DNA of 64,000 nt from Isachenkonia alkalipeptolytica (GTDB lineage Bacteria; Bacillota; Clostridia; Peptostreptococcales; T1SED10-28). The notes beneath the pieces are model-generated. The model was not told where the DNA came from. It saw only the letters and a list, made by a program, of their open reading frames with translations, and searched no databases. The position numbers and the translations under genes were made by a program. The DNA is taken from positions 302,912 through 366,911 of the forward strand of contig NZ_SUMG01000002.1 in the NCBI RefSeq assembly GCF_009910325.1, written 5' to 3'. Of this stretch, positions 55,690-63,878 are shown piece by piece. Within the stretch, counting starts at the first letter, position 1; every line of letters begins with the position of its first letter.

Positions 55690-56178
55690 TTATCGGGTCT
55701 CGGATTTATCTGAGACCTTCGCTTTTGGTTTTTTATCCTCGGGATACTTCCCTCGACTGAGAAGTTCCAACTTCACAAGGAATTTTAAGATGGTGATTTC
55801 CTCATTCACACTGAAATCATCCAGAATATTGGATACCAGCTGCCGCTCTTTTTCTTCCACCTCTTCGAATAGTCGCTGTCCCTGCTGGGTCAGCTTCAGT
55901 TCTGCGGACCTTTTATCGTCCGTAGCCGGGGTTTTTTCCACATACCCTTCCACCGTCAGTTTTTTCGTAATGGTTACTAAGGTGTTTCGGTCCAGCTCTA
56001 AGGTCTCCATCATCTCAAAAATCTTTTTCGCTCCGTTACGGCCCAACTCTCTTAGGACCAGGATTTCCGACAGACTCAACGGCAGACTTCCGTTTTTCCG
56101 GCTCTTTTTCTCCGATGCCACGATGTAGTGGATCAGCCGCTTCAGATATTCATTGATTTCACGATAATAGTTTCGCAT
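55690..56178 (-). CDS. MarR-family transcriptional regulator
   Basis: A 162-residue winged-helix regulator. The DNA-binding region is LSEILVLRELGRNGAKKIFE, MMETLELDRNTLVTITKKLT and GYVEKTPATDDKRSAELKLT, with the wing Asp/Lys-Arg (DDKR) conserved. Flanking helices form the dimer. The C-terminal 20 residues are basic. Its target is unknown: its own promoter (56285-56313) has a Fur-like site, and the palindrome at 56484-56505 in front of the next gene is a possible operator. It is convergent with the ferredoxin gene. Confidence 0.92.
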   Translation of the reverse strand: MRNYYREINEYLKRLIHYIVASEKKSRKNGSLPLSLSEILVLRELGRNGAKKIFEMMETLELDRNTLVTITKKLTVEGYVEKTPATDDKRSAELKLTQQGQRLFEEVEEKERQLVSNILDDFSVNEEITILKFLVKLELLSRGKYPEDKKPKAKVSDKSETR

Positions 56179-56284
56179 CGAATCACCTATACCCTCGAAT
56201 TTTCCAGCTTATCAATATTGCCGACCTATTGCAGGAATCCCTTCTAACCAAAGCCTCAAGACTTTGTACTCCGTCTTCCACTTT

Positions 56285-56313
56285 AATATACCCCTTTCGA
56301 GAATGATTGTCAA
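56285..56313 (-). promoter_or_regulatory. Promoter of the MarR gene with Fur-like site
   Basis: On the minus strand TTGACA (56308-56313) and TATATT (56285-56290) are 17 bases apart, a near-consensus SigA promoter. TGACAATCATTCTCG overlaps the -35 box and matches the Firmicutes Fur/PerR 7-1-7 pattern TGATAATNATTATCA at 11 of 14 positions. Confidence 0.78.
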
Positions 56314-56483
56314 TAATATCTCTCGCGGGTTTCCAGCTCCTTCACCTTCTAGATTTTCCCATAATCCCGTTTAGGTTTGATTACTTGTGGTATCAATTCA
56401 TATATAAGGAGCTGTGGCAAATAACCTGTAATCCAACTACTAACAAGCGTTTTTTCCTTATAACTACAGTTCCCATAATCCGG

Positions 56484-56505
56484 GGTTATATAATGGTATA
56501 TAACC
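56484..56505 (+). promoter_or_regulatory. Inverted repeat over a -10 element
   Basis: GGTTATAT and ATATAACC are perfect eight-base arms around AATGGT. A TATAAT hexamer (56489-56494) lies in it. It is 27 bases before the start of the acidic membrane protein gene and could be an operator for the nearby MarR regulator. Confidence 0.55.
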
Positions 56506-56531
56506 GAATGAGTTAAGAAAGGAGCTTGTAA

Positions 56532-56849
56532 ATGAAGAAGAAAGCCTTTGTTATTGTTTTAGTTCTCCTGATGGTGCTCGTAAGCAGCCTGGCCTTCGCA
56601 GGCGCTCTTGACAGTGAAGAGGGCATTTTATCGAATTCCGAAGAGGAAGTTTTGATTGCCGACAACGGTAACGACAATGGTAACGGTAACGACAACGGTA
56701 ACGACGATATGGATGTGGAAATCGAGGTGGGAGAAAACGATGAAGAAGCCGGCCTGGGCAACATCCTGTTATATGTGATTATCGGTGCTGTTGTTATTGT
56801 GGTGATTGTAGCCATCGTTTCCATGACAAATTCCAGCAAAAAGGACTAA
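56532..56849 (+). CDS. Small acidic exported/membrane protein
   Basis: A 105-residue protein with an N-terminal signal or membrane segment (KKKAFVIVLVLLMVLVSS, possible cut after AFAGA), an Asp/Asn/Glu/Gly-rich middle built from GND and DNGN repeats, and a C-terminal membrane helix (NILLYVIIGAVVIVVIVAIV). I recognise no family. The acidic repeat resembles loops that bind calcium loosely. AGGAGC precedes the ATG. Terminator and promoter-like elements on both sides make it a single-gene unit. Confidence 0.7.
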   Translation: MKKKAFVIVLVLLMVLVSSLAFAGALDSEEGILSNSEEEVLIADNGNDNGNGNDNGNDDMDVEIEVGENDEEAGLGNILLYVIIGAVVIVVIVAIVSMTNSSKKD

Positions 56850-56950
56850 GATTAATTACTCAAAACAGCTTTCCATTTCGGCAAAATACCTTAATAACAC
56901 AGCAGAATTCACAGTCAATAACCGGCCACCCCTAGTATTTCTATAACTGA

Positions 56951-57008
56951 AAAAAGGCGGAGGAATGCAGTCATTATTTTGACACCGCATCCCTTCGCCT
57001 TTATTTTT
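56951..57008. terminator. Terminator after the acidic membrane protein gene
   Basis: AAAGGCG, AGG, ATGC and GTCA pair with TGAC, GCAT, CCT and CGCCTTT to give a long stem with small bulges, followed by TTATTTTTAT. The opposite face has an A run, so it may also serve the converging etfA transcript. Confidence 0.82.
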
Positions 57009-57138
57009 ATCCTGTGATCCTTTATTTTAGCACATTCAGCTATATTCTAAACAAAAGCTTCGTCCAGTACTTGAAAGCCTCGGTTTCCTATTGTAAATAT
57101 GATATTCTTTGTCCTTTCGGAACCTTACTTTCAAGCAT

Positions 57139-57165
57139 GTACCGAATGCCTCCGTCCCCTTTGGT
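57139..57165. repeat. Form-B hairpin element after etfA
   Basis: From GTACCGAATGCC to CTCCGTCCCCTTTGGT, the same design as 11706-11740. It lies 12 bases past the etfA stop. Confidence 0.7.
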
Positions 57166-57176
57166 TTACTTTTGGT

Positions 57177-58361
57177 TTATTTCTCCAGGGCGTCGATGAG
57201 CTTGGGGAGAACTTCGTAGACGTCGCCGACGATGCCGATGTCTGCGATTTTGAAGATGGGGGCATCGGGGTTTTTGTTGATGGCTACGATGGTTTTGGCC
57301 CCCTGCATTCCGGCGATGTGCTGGATGGCACCGGAGATTCCGCAGGCGATGTAGAGCTCCGGTCGAACGGTTTTTCCCGTTTGGCCTACCTGGTGGTCGT
57401 GGTCGATCCACTCGGACTCCACCGCTGCACGGGAGGCGCCGACTACGCCGCCCAGTTTGTCCGCCAGGGTTTGAAGCAGTTCAAAGCCTTCGGGCTTTTC
57501 AAGACCCCGTCCTCCGGAGACGATGACTTCGCTATCTACAATGTTGACGCTGGCTTTGCCGGCCTTTACCACGTCAAGGATTTTGATCCGAATATCCTCT
57601 TCCGTAACGTCGTTTTTGAATTCAATCAGCTCTTGGTCTTCCCGTTTCCCGGATTTCTCAGCTCTTTCCATTACCCCCGGTCGTACCGTGGCCATTTGGG
57701 GCCGGTGCTTGGGACAGATGATCGTTGCCATGATGTTTCCGCCGAAGGCCGGTCTGGTTTGCATCAGACCCTTTTCTTCGGGATCGATCTCCAGTTTCGT
57801 ACAATCCGCCGTCAGTCCCGTATCCACTCTTGCGGCAACTCTTGGGGCTAGGTCCCGGCCGATATGGGTGGCGCCGAAGAGGACAATTTCCGGCTTGTAT
57901 TCCTCGACCATTTTCGATAATACTTTGGTGTATCCGTCGGTGGTGTACTGCTTTAAGTGCTCGCCTTCGGAGATATACACTTTATCCGCCCCGTAAGCAA
58001 AAAGTTCGTCGGTCAGGTCCCGTACGTCCTCCCCTAAAAGAACGGCGCTAAGCTCACAGCCTACTTCTTCCGCCAGTCTTCTGCCTTCACCGAGAAGCTC
58101 CGCGGCCACATCCATCAGCTGGCCGTCCCGCTGCTCCGCAAATACCCATACGTCTTTATACTGGGTAATATCCATTTGTTTCATTTGCGACTCTTCCTTA
58201 ATAATCGCTCCGAAATTACAGGCGTCCACACAGGCGCCGCAGTTGGTACAGTTGTCATTCATCACCGCTTTGCTATCTATCATATCGATTGCGTCAAAAG
58301 GACAGGCCCCCACACATAGTGTACAGCCCACACATTCGTCTTGTAATATTTTAATACCCAT
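57177..58361 (-). CDS. etfA: Electron transfer flavoprotein alpha subunit with N-terminal ferredoxin domain
   Basis: A 394-residue EtfA. Residues 1-60 carry two 4Fe-4S motifs ([15 protein letters not shown] and [15 protein letters not shown], the latter with Asn instead of Pro after the last Cys), then the usual EtfA domains, ending in the FAD-binding [44 protein letters not shown]. EtfA with such a ferredoxin head occurs in CarE of Acetobacterium, part of an electron-bifurcating acyl-CoA reductase complex. Third gene of the acd-etfB-etfA operon, 12 nt after etfB. Confidence 0.95.
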   Translation of the reverse strand: MGIKILQDECVGCTLCVGACPFDAIDMIDSKAVMNDNCTNCGACVDACNFGAIIKEESQMKQMDITQYKDVWVFAEQRDGQLMDVAAELLGEGRRLAEEVGCELSAVLLGEDVRDLTDELFAYGADKVYISEGEHLKQYTTDGYTKVLSKMVEEYKPEIVLFGATHIGRDLAPRVAARVDTGLTADCTKLEIDPEEKGLMQTRPAFGGNIMATIICPKHRPQMATVRPGVMERAEKSGKREDQELIEFKNDVTEEDIRIKILDVVKAGKASVNIVDSEVIVSGGRGLEKPEGFELLQTLADKLGGVVGASRAAVESEWIDHDHQVGQTGKTVRPELYIACGISGAIQHIAGMQGAKTIVAINKNPDAPIFKIADIGIVGDVYEVLPKLIDALEK

Positions 58362-58373
58362 GATGATCCCTCC

Positions 58374-59162
58374 TTATATCAGATTTTTTTCTTGTAGTTT
58401 TTGCACGAGACTTCCCACTTTTTCATCCGTGGTTCCCTCCAGCATTTCCCCTGCACCTTTTTGTTCCGGTGTAAAGGAACGCTTTACCTGGGTGGGGGAT
58501 CCGTCAAGACCGATGTCCGTAGAAGGAATGTCTAAGTCCTCGTAGGTCCAAACCTTGATGCAGTCCTCCCGATAGGCTCGCATGATTCCGGGAATGGAAG
58601 GATATCTTGCTTCGTTTAACTCTTTGATGGTGGTCAAAAGGATCGGGCTTTGTCCCTCGATTACTTCGTAGCCGTCCTCTAGGGCCCGGTGTACCCGAAT
58701 CTTTCCCTCTTCCAGATAGAACTTTTCTACATAGCTTACCTGGGGGATGCCCAGTCGCTCCCCGATTTGCGGTCCTACTTGGGCGGTGTCTCCGTCGATG
58801 GCCTGCCGTCCGCAGAAGATGATATCGTATCGTCCGATTTTCTCAATGGCCTTGGCTAAGGTATTGGATGTTGCCCAGGTATCCGCTCCGGAAAAAGCCC
58901 GGTCGGACAGAAGGATTCCTTCGTCAGCGCCCATGGCCACTCCTTCAATCAGCACTTCCTCCGCTTGGGGGGGACCCATGGTCATAACCGTAATGTGGGT
59001 GTCGGGATGTTGGTCCTTTACCCGGAGTGCCTCCTCTAAGGCGGCTTTATCGTCGGGGTTTAGAATGCTTGGCACTCCTTCCCGTATTAATGTCCCCTTT
59101 ACAGGATCAATTTTTACTTCATTGGTATCCGGTACTTGTTTTATACATACAATGATCTTCAA
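58374..59162 (-). CDS. etfB: Electron transfer flavoprotein beta subunit
   Basis: A 262-residue EtfB, partner of EtfA. MKIIVCIKQVPDTNEVKIDP, NPDDKAALEEALRVKDQ, MGPPQAEEVLIEGVAMGADE and the loop SDRAFSGADTWATSNTLAKA are present; the last is the pattern seen in the bifurcating clostridial Etf group. Q-A-I-D-G-D-T-A-Q-V-G-P follows as the FAD/AMP-binding part. It lies 17 nt after acd. Confidence 0.96.
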   Translation of the reverse strand: MKIIVCIKQVPDTNEVKIDPVKGTLIREGVPSILNPDDKAALEEALRVKDQHPDTHITVMTMGPPQAEEVLIEGVAMGADEGILLSDRAFSGADTWATSNTLAKAIEKIGRYDIIFCGRQAIDGDTAQVGPQIGERLGIPQVSYVEKFYLEEGKIRVHRALEDGYEVIEGQSPILLTTIKELNEARYPSIPGIMRAYREDCIKVWTYEDLDIPSTDIGLDGSPTQVKRSFTPEQKGAGEMLEGTTDEKVGSLVQKLQEKNLI

Positions 59163-59179
59163 TGTCAGTCCCTCCTTTT

Positions 59180-60319
59180 TTATCGTAAAATGTCTGCTGC
59201 CACTACCATCTTTTGAACCTCGGAGGTTCCTTCATAGATTTCGGTAATTTTCGCATCTCGCATCATTCGTTCAATGGGGTAGTCGGATGTGTATCCGTAT
59301 CCACCGTGAAGCTGTACGGCTTTGGTGGTCACTTCCATGGCGGTTTCCGAAGCGTATAGTTTGGCCATGGCCGCCAGTTTTCCATAAGGCTTGCCTTCGG
59401 CTTTTGCTGCCGCCGCTTGGTATACCATGAGTTTCGCTGCTTGAATCTGGGTTTCCATATCCGCCATCATAAACTGCAGTCCCTGGAACTTTCCGATGGG
59501 CCGGTTAAACTGCTCCCGCTCTTTGACGTACTGCACGGTTTTTTCCATGGCGCCTTCCGCAATGCCTAAGGCCTGGGCCGCAATTCCGATACGTCCTCCG
59601 TCTAAGGTTTGCATGGCAATTTTAAAGCCCTTGCCTTCTTTCCCTAACAGATTTTCCTTGGGAATCATCATATTCTTAAAGACCAGCTCCGTGGTGGCGG
59701 AACCCTTGATGCCCAGTTTCTTTTCTTTCTTTCCGATGGTGAATCCCGGAGTGTCGCTTTCCACGATGAAGGCGGTAATGCCTTTCAGCCCTTTGGAAGG
59801 CTCGGTCATGGCAAAGATGATATAGGTGTCCGCTTCCCCTCCATTGGTGATAAAGATTTTACTGCCGTTAATTCGGTAGTGATCCCCTTCTAAGACCGCC
59901 ACGGTTTGTTGGCTGGCAGCGTCGGTTCCCGCATTGGGCTCCGTCAGTCCGAAGGCGCCGAGTTTTTCTCCCGAAGCCATGGGCTTTAGATACTTCTCCT
60001 TTTGGGCCTCGGTACCGAATTTCAGGATCGGCCAGCAACCCAGGGAACTGTGGGCGGATAGAATAACTCCCGTGGTGGCGCAGGCCTTTGATAATTCTTC
60101 CACCGCAAGGGCGTAGGCTAATTCATCGGCACCGGCACCGCCGTATTCTCTAGGCACTGCAATCCCCATCATGCCAAAGCGCTTCATTTTCTCCACGGTT
60201 TCACTGGGGAACCGTTCGTTCTCATCCACCTCCGCCGCAATGGGCTCCACTTCATTCTTGGTGAAACTGGCAAAGGTTTTTTGTATCATTTTGTGCTCTT
60301 TTGATAGATTAAAATTCAC
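59180..60319 (-). CDS. Acyl-CoA dehydrogenase
   Basis: A 379-residue acyl-CoA dehydrogenase. The FAD/substrate segments FGLTEPNAGTDAASQQT and KIFITNGGEADTYIIFAM, the catalytic-Glu loop YEGTSEVQKMVVAADILR and RDAKITEIYEGT are present. It resembles short-chain (butyryl-CoA type) enzymes of Clostridia, but the exact chain is not decided. The start is GTG with AAGGAGG seven bases before. First gene of the operon with etfBA; a Rex box is 46 nt upstream, so expression should follow the NADH/NAD ratio. Confidence 0.95.
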   Translation of the reverse strand: MNFNLSKEHKMIQKTFASFTKNEVEPIAAEVDENERFPSETVEKMKRFGMMGIAVPREYGGAGADELAYALAVEELSKACATTGVILSAHSSLGCWPILKFGTEAQKEKYLKPMASGEKLGAFGLTEPNAGTDAASQQTVAVLEGDHYRINGSKIFITNGGEADTYIIFAMTEPSKGLKGITAFIVESDTPGFTIGKKEKKLGIKGSATTELVFKNMMIPKENLLGKEGKGFKIAMQTLDGGRIGIAAQALGIAEGAMEKTVQYVKEREQFNRPIGKFQGLQFMMADMETQIQAAKLMVYQAAAAKAEGKPYGKLAAMAKLYASETAMEVTTKAVQLHGGYGYTSDYPIERMMRDAKITEIYEGTSEVQKMVVAADILR

Positions 60320-60364
60320 TTTGATCCCTCCTTGTTTTGTTCTATGGTTATTATATCCTATAGA

Positions 60365-60382
60365 TTGTTAAAATACTATCAA
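60365..60382. promoter_or_regulatory. Rex operator upstream of acd-etfBA
   Basis: TTGTTA-AAATAC-TATCAA matches the clostridial Rex site TTGTTA-N6-TAACAA except for one base. It lies ten bases before a TATAAT -10 element (60350-60355, minus strand) of the acd operon, and rex is the next gene upstream. Confidence 0.8.
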
Positions 60383-60442
60383 TAATCCTTAAAATTTTTT
60401 ACTGTCTTTTTTTGGTCAAATTGTTCAGTATGTGGACACAAC

Positions 60443-60482
60443 AAAAGAGACCGCACCTTTTTACCGGCGCCGCCTCTTTTTT
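60443..60482 (-). terminator. Terminator of rex
   Basis: On the minus strand AGAGGCGGCGCC and GGTGCGGTCTCT form a GC-rich stem with a few wobble or mismatch positions, followed by TTTTGTTGTG. Confidence 0.75.
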
Positions 60483-60486
60483 CGTT

Positions 60487-60541
60487 TTAATCCGCTATTA
60501 ATCCGCTGCTGAGCCGCTACTGAGCCGCTACTGAGCCGCTG
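60487..60541. repeat. 11-nt tandem repeat after rex
   Basis: Five units, two of TTAATCCGCTR and three of CTGAGCCGCTR, run from 60487 to 60541 in the short gap between the rex stop and its terminator. Confidence 0.9.
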
Positions 60542-60562
60542 CAGTATTACCTTCTTAGGGTC

Positions 60563-61225
60563 TTATTTTTCCTGATCTTCCAATGCTTTCAGCATTTCCT
60601 TCTCTTTGATCAGATAAGACATGATAAACAGACTCTCGTTTAAGTGGACATCTTCCACCACCACATCCTCCGGCACTTTAAGATCCACCGGGGCAAAGTT
60701 CCAAATGGCCTTTATTCCCGCTTCCACCAGTTCATCCGCCACACTTTGGGCCACTTCCTTAGGGGTTGTGATCACGCCGATTTCTACATCATTTTCCTTA
60801 ATATACCCGTGAAGTTCTTTGTTGTCATACACCGGGGTTCCCCGGATTTGCAGCCCGATCAGGTTCGGATTGATATCGAACATGGCAAGAATTTTAAATC
60901 CGTGTTTTTCAAAGTTGGTATGATTTGCGATGGCCTGGCCTAAGTTACCAACCCCTACCACGACGGCTTTGTAGTCCTTGGTCAGTCCTAAAATCTTTTG
61001 AATTTCATTGTGTAGTTCTTCCACGTTGTATCCGTAGCCCTGCTGGCCAAATCCACCAAAATTGTTAAGATCCTGACGAATTTGCGAGGCGGTAAATCCT
61101 AGAATTCCACTGAGTTCCTTGGAAGAGATTCGATAAATTTCCCTTTCCAATAGATCCCCTAAGCATCGGTTATACTTCGGCAGCCTTCGAATTACGGCCA
61201 TGGAAATGTTTCGGTTTTTCGGCAT
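60563..61225 (-). CDS. rex: Redox-sensing transcriptional repressor Rex
   Basis: A 220-residue NADH-sensing repressor. The winged helix has AVIRRLPKYNRCLGDLLERE, the helix GFTASQIRQDLNNFGGFGQQ and GYGYNVEEL; the Rossmann domain has AVVVGVGNLGQAIANH. The C-terminal swap helix (NESLFIMSYLIKEKEML) completes the family pattern. I chose the ATG at 61225 (AGGAGTGG before) over an upstream GTG. It should repress the acd-etfBA operon through the site at 60365-60382 when NADH is low. Confidence 0.97.
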   Translation of the reverse strand: MPKNRNISMAVIRRLPKYNRCLGDLLEREIYRISSKELSGILGFTASQIRQDLNNFGGFGQQGYGYNVEELHNEIQKILGLTKDYKAVVVGVGNLGQAIANHTNFEKHGFKILAMFDINPNLIGLQIRGTPVYDNKELHGYIKENDVEIGVITTPKEVAQSVADELVEAGIKAIWNFAPVDLKVPEDVVVEDVHLNESLFIMSYLIKEKEMLKALEDQEK

Positions 61226-61875
61226 GATTACCACTCCTATTTCTAATTATTTATAAGCTGATTGTAAGATTCTGAAAAAAGGAAAGCCCCTCTTTCTTGC
61301 AAAGCTATCCTGTTATTGTTAAAATTATTTGTTATAATAGAATAGTACTAGAATATTGCTAAAAAATCAACGTTTAAATCGAAATTACAGGGATTATTTT
61401 CGAATTTTTAGGAAATCGAAGGATTTTTTGTATCCTTGAATAAGAATATATTCATTTAGTGGTGTTTTACCCGGGTTCTGCTAGAAATTCCGTTGGCTTT
61501 TGCTAGAAGTTTCGCTGTGCTTTTGCTAGGAACTACGGGGAAATTATCCTTTGGCGAAATCAATATTGAACAGCGAAAATCATATTCAATAGCACTGTAG
61601 TAATGAAGAGTAAGAGACACATTAAATTGCAAGTGTGGTACTGAGCAGCAAAAGCAATAGTGAACAGCAAAAGCAATACTGAACAGCAAAAGCAATACTG
61701 AACAGCAAAAGCAATACTGAACAGCAAAAGCAATACTGAACAGCAAAAGCAATACTGAACAGCAAAAGCAATACTGAACAGCAAAAGCAATAGCAAATAA
61801 CAACAGTAGTATTTTACAGCAAGGGCCATACTAAACAGCCTATATGCGAATAATAGATAGAGGGAGCGAACTTTA
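61226..61875. other. Leader and promoter region between rex and the ABC-F gene
   Basis: A TATAAT (61333-61338) on the plus strand may be the -10 of the ABC-F gene, giving a leader of about 530 nt. The stretch contains an eight-copy 19-nt repeat and no accepted gene; the repeated open frames on the minus strand are artefacts of that array. Confidence 0.6.
61643..61794. repeat. 19-nt tandem repeat upstream of the ABC-F gene
   Basis: Eight copies of GAACAGCAAAAGCAATACT run from 61643 to 61794, the first and last with small changes. The array ends 81 nt before the ABC-F start, inside its presumed leader. Confidence 0.95.
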
Positions 61876-63828
61876 ATGATAGCATTATCCTGCAGCAAGA
61901 TCTCTAAGAGCTTCGGCATCGATGAGATTTTACACGATATTTCATTTACCATCAATCACGGGGAAAAGGTGGGGCTGATCGGCCTTAACGGCACGGGAAA
62001 GTCCACCCTGTTTCGGATTTTAACCGGGGAGATCAACGCCGACGGCGGGGATGTTTTTAAAGCCCGGGAACACACCCTGGGCTACCTTCGCCAAGACAAT
62101 CTTTTAAACGAAGAAAATCAGGTGTTGGAAGAGGTTCTGACGATTTTCAAGGACCTGGAAGTCATGGAGGCGAACCTCCGGGATCTGGAGCGGGAAATTT
62201 CCCACCTGGGTGGGGAAAATACCCCGGCGGCCCGGGAAGCTCTGGAGGAAAAGATGAACCGGTACTCCGCTTTGTTGGAGGATTTTGACGCTCGGGGAGG
62301 TTACAGCTACAAAAGCGAAGCCCGGGGGGTTTTAATCGGCCTGGGCTTTAGCAAGGAGGAGTTTACCCAGCCGATTTATCAGCTCAGCGGCGGACAGAAG
62401 ACCCGGCTGTCCCTGGGAAAACTGCTGCTGAAAAATCCGGATATTTTACTTCTGGACGAGCCCACCAATCATTTGGATATCGGAGCGATCCAGTGGCTGG
62501 AGACCTTCCTTCGTAACTACGACGGCACCATGCTGCTGATTTCCCATGATCGATATTTTTTGGATCAGATTGTTACCAGAACCTTCGAGTTGGAACACAA
62601 GACCCTGAATGTTTTCGAGGGCAACTACTCCACCTTTATGAAAAAGAAACAGGAGGCGATTCAGCAGCAGCTGAAAAAGCATCTGGCCAATACCAAGGAG
62701 ATTGAAAAGGAAAAAGATAAAATCCGCCGCCTGCGTCAGCACGGTACGGAAAAACTGATGAACCGGGCGAAAAGCAAGGAAAAGCAGTTTGAGAAAATAG
62801 AAAAGGAAGCCCCGCCGGAAACCGCAGCCAAACAGGCGAATATTCGCTTCAAGCCCCAGCTGGAAAGCGGCCGGGACGTTTTGTTCGCAAAAAACCTGCA
62901 AAAGTCCTTCGGAGAGGAGACCCTGTTTCGAAAGGTCAGCTTTGATATTTACCGGGGAGAGAAAATCGCCTTGATCGGCCCCAACGGCGTGGGAAAGTCC
63001 ACCCTGTTTAAAATGATTCTCGGAGATCTTTCCTATGATTCGGGAGAGGTCCGGGAGGGCCACCATGTGATGAAGGCCTACTACGATCAGGAAATGGAGA
63101 AGTTAAACCATTCCAAAACCATAATGGACGAAATCTGGGATGAGAATCCCGGGCTCAGCCATACCCAGGTTCGAACTTATTTGGGTTCCTTTCTCTTTTT
63201 CGGCGACGACGTGTTTAAGGAGATCTCTGTCCTAAGCGGCGGGGAAAAAGCACGGGTCAGCCTGTTGAAACTGATCCTGTCCAAAAGCAATTTCATTTTG
63301 CTGGACGAGCCCACCAACCACTTGGACATTCAGTCCAAGGAAGTCTTGGAGGGGGCTTTGAAAAACTATCTGGGGACCCTGTTTTTCATCTCCCATGACC
63401 GGTACTTTATCAACCGGGTGGCGACGAAAATTCTAGAACTGTCTCCGGAAGGGGTCACCGCCTATTTCGGAAACTACGATTATTATCTGCAAAAGAAAAA
63501 GGAAGAACAGTGGGCCTTGGAGGACGCGGAAATGGAACGTAAGGATAAGCCCCTGACCCATACGGAGAAAAAACACCAGCAAAAAAAGGAGCGGGAACAG
63601 AAAAAGGCCCTGAAGCAGTTGAAGAAATCCTTCACGGAAACGGAAGAAGCCATCGCCGACCTGGAAGCCCACCTCCAGGAACTGGAAGAGGAAATGTGTA
63701 AAGAGGAAGTCTACTCCGACCCGGAAAAAAGCCGCCGGATCCAAAAAGAAAAGCAAACCGGGGAAAAGACCCTGGAGGATCTTTACCAGCAGTGGGAACG
63801 CTTGGAAGAAGAAATCAACAACCAGTGA
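61876..63828 (+). CDS. ABC-F family ATPase
   Basis: A 650-residue protein with two ABC domains and no membrane part. Domain one has Walker A GLIGLNGTGKSTLFRI, signature YQLSGGQKTRLSLGKLL, Walker B DILLLDEPTNHLDIGA; domain two has GPNGVGKSTLFKMI, LSGGEKARVSLLKLI and FILLDEPTNHLDIQS. The charged linker between them (about 245-330) fits the P-site tRNA interaction motif, and a coiled-coil tail (about 560-650) of the Uup/YdiF type follows. Such proteins act on the ribosome, in translation control or antibiotic protection. It starts at ATG with GAGGGAGCG before it. A form-B hairpin touches its stop. Confidence 0.95.
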   Translation: MIALSCSKISKSFGIDEILHDISFTINHGEKVGLIGLNGTGKSTLFRILTGEINADGGDVFKAREHTLGYLRQDNLLNEENQVLEEVLTIFKDLEVMEANLRDLEREISHLGGENTPAAREALEEKMNRYSALLEDFDARGGYSYKSEARGVLIGLGFSKEEFTQPIYQLSGGQKTRLSLGKLLLKNPDILLLDEPTNHLDIGAIQWLETFLRNYDGTMLLISHDRYFLDQIVTRTFELEHKTLNVFEGNYSTFMKKKQEAIQQQLKKHLANTKEIEKEKDKIRRLRQHGTEKLMNRAKSKEKQFEKIEKEAPPETAAKQANIRFKPQLESGRDVLFAKNLQKSFGEETLFRKVSFDIYRGEKIALIGPNGVGKSTLFKMILGDLSYDSGEVREGHHVMKAYYDQEMEKLNHSKTIMDEIWDENPGLSHTQVRTYLGSFLFFGDDVFKEISVLSGGEKARVSLLKLILSKSNFILLDEPTNHLDIQSKEVLEGALKNYLGTLFFISHDRYFINRVATKILELSPEGVTAYFGNYDYYLQKKKEEQWALEDAEMERKDKPLTHTEKKHQQKKEREQKKALKQLKKSFTETEEAIADLEAHLQELEEEMCKEEVYSDPEKSRRIQKEKQTGEKTLEDLYQQWERLEEEINNQ

Positions 63829-63878
63829 ACCAAAGGGGACGGAGGTATTCGGTAGATCATCTACCGAATACCTCCGTC
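63829..63878. repeat. Form-B hairpin element after the ABC-F gene
   Basis: After ACCAAAGGG the element has two 20-nt arms, GACGGAGGTATTCGGTAGAT and its exact inverse, around one base (63838-63878). It directly follows the ABC-F stop codon. Without a U run it is not a standard terminator. Confidence 0.9.

Larger units (their letters stand above)
56179..56531. other. Divergent intergenic region
   Basis: No gene. It contains the marR promoter with a Fur-like box (56285-56313) and the inverted repeat at 56484-56505 before the acidic membrane protein gene. Confidence 0.6.

Noticed and set aside
61310..61345. Possible second Rex box before rex (TTGTTAAAATTATTTGTTA)
   Set aside because: The right half does not fit TAACAA at the proper spacing; probably a promoter only.
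61456..61955. Cys/Phe-rich repeat frames on the minus strand upstream of the ABC-F gene
   Set aside because: Artefacts of the 19-nt array, without ribosome binding sites.
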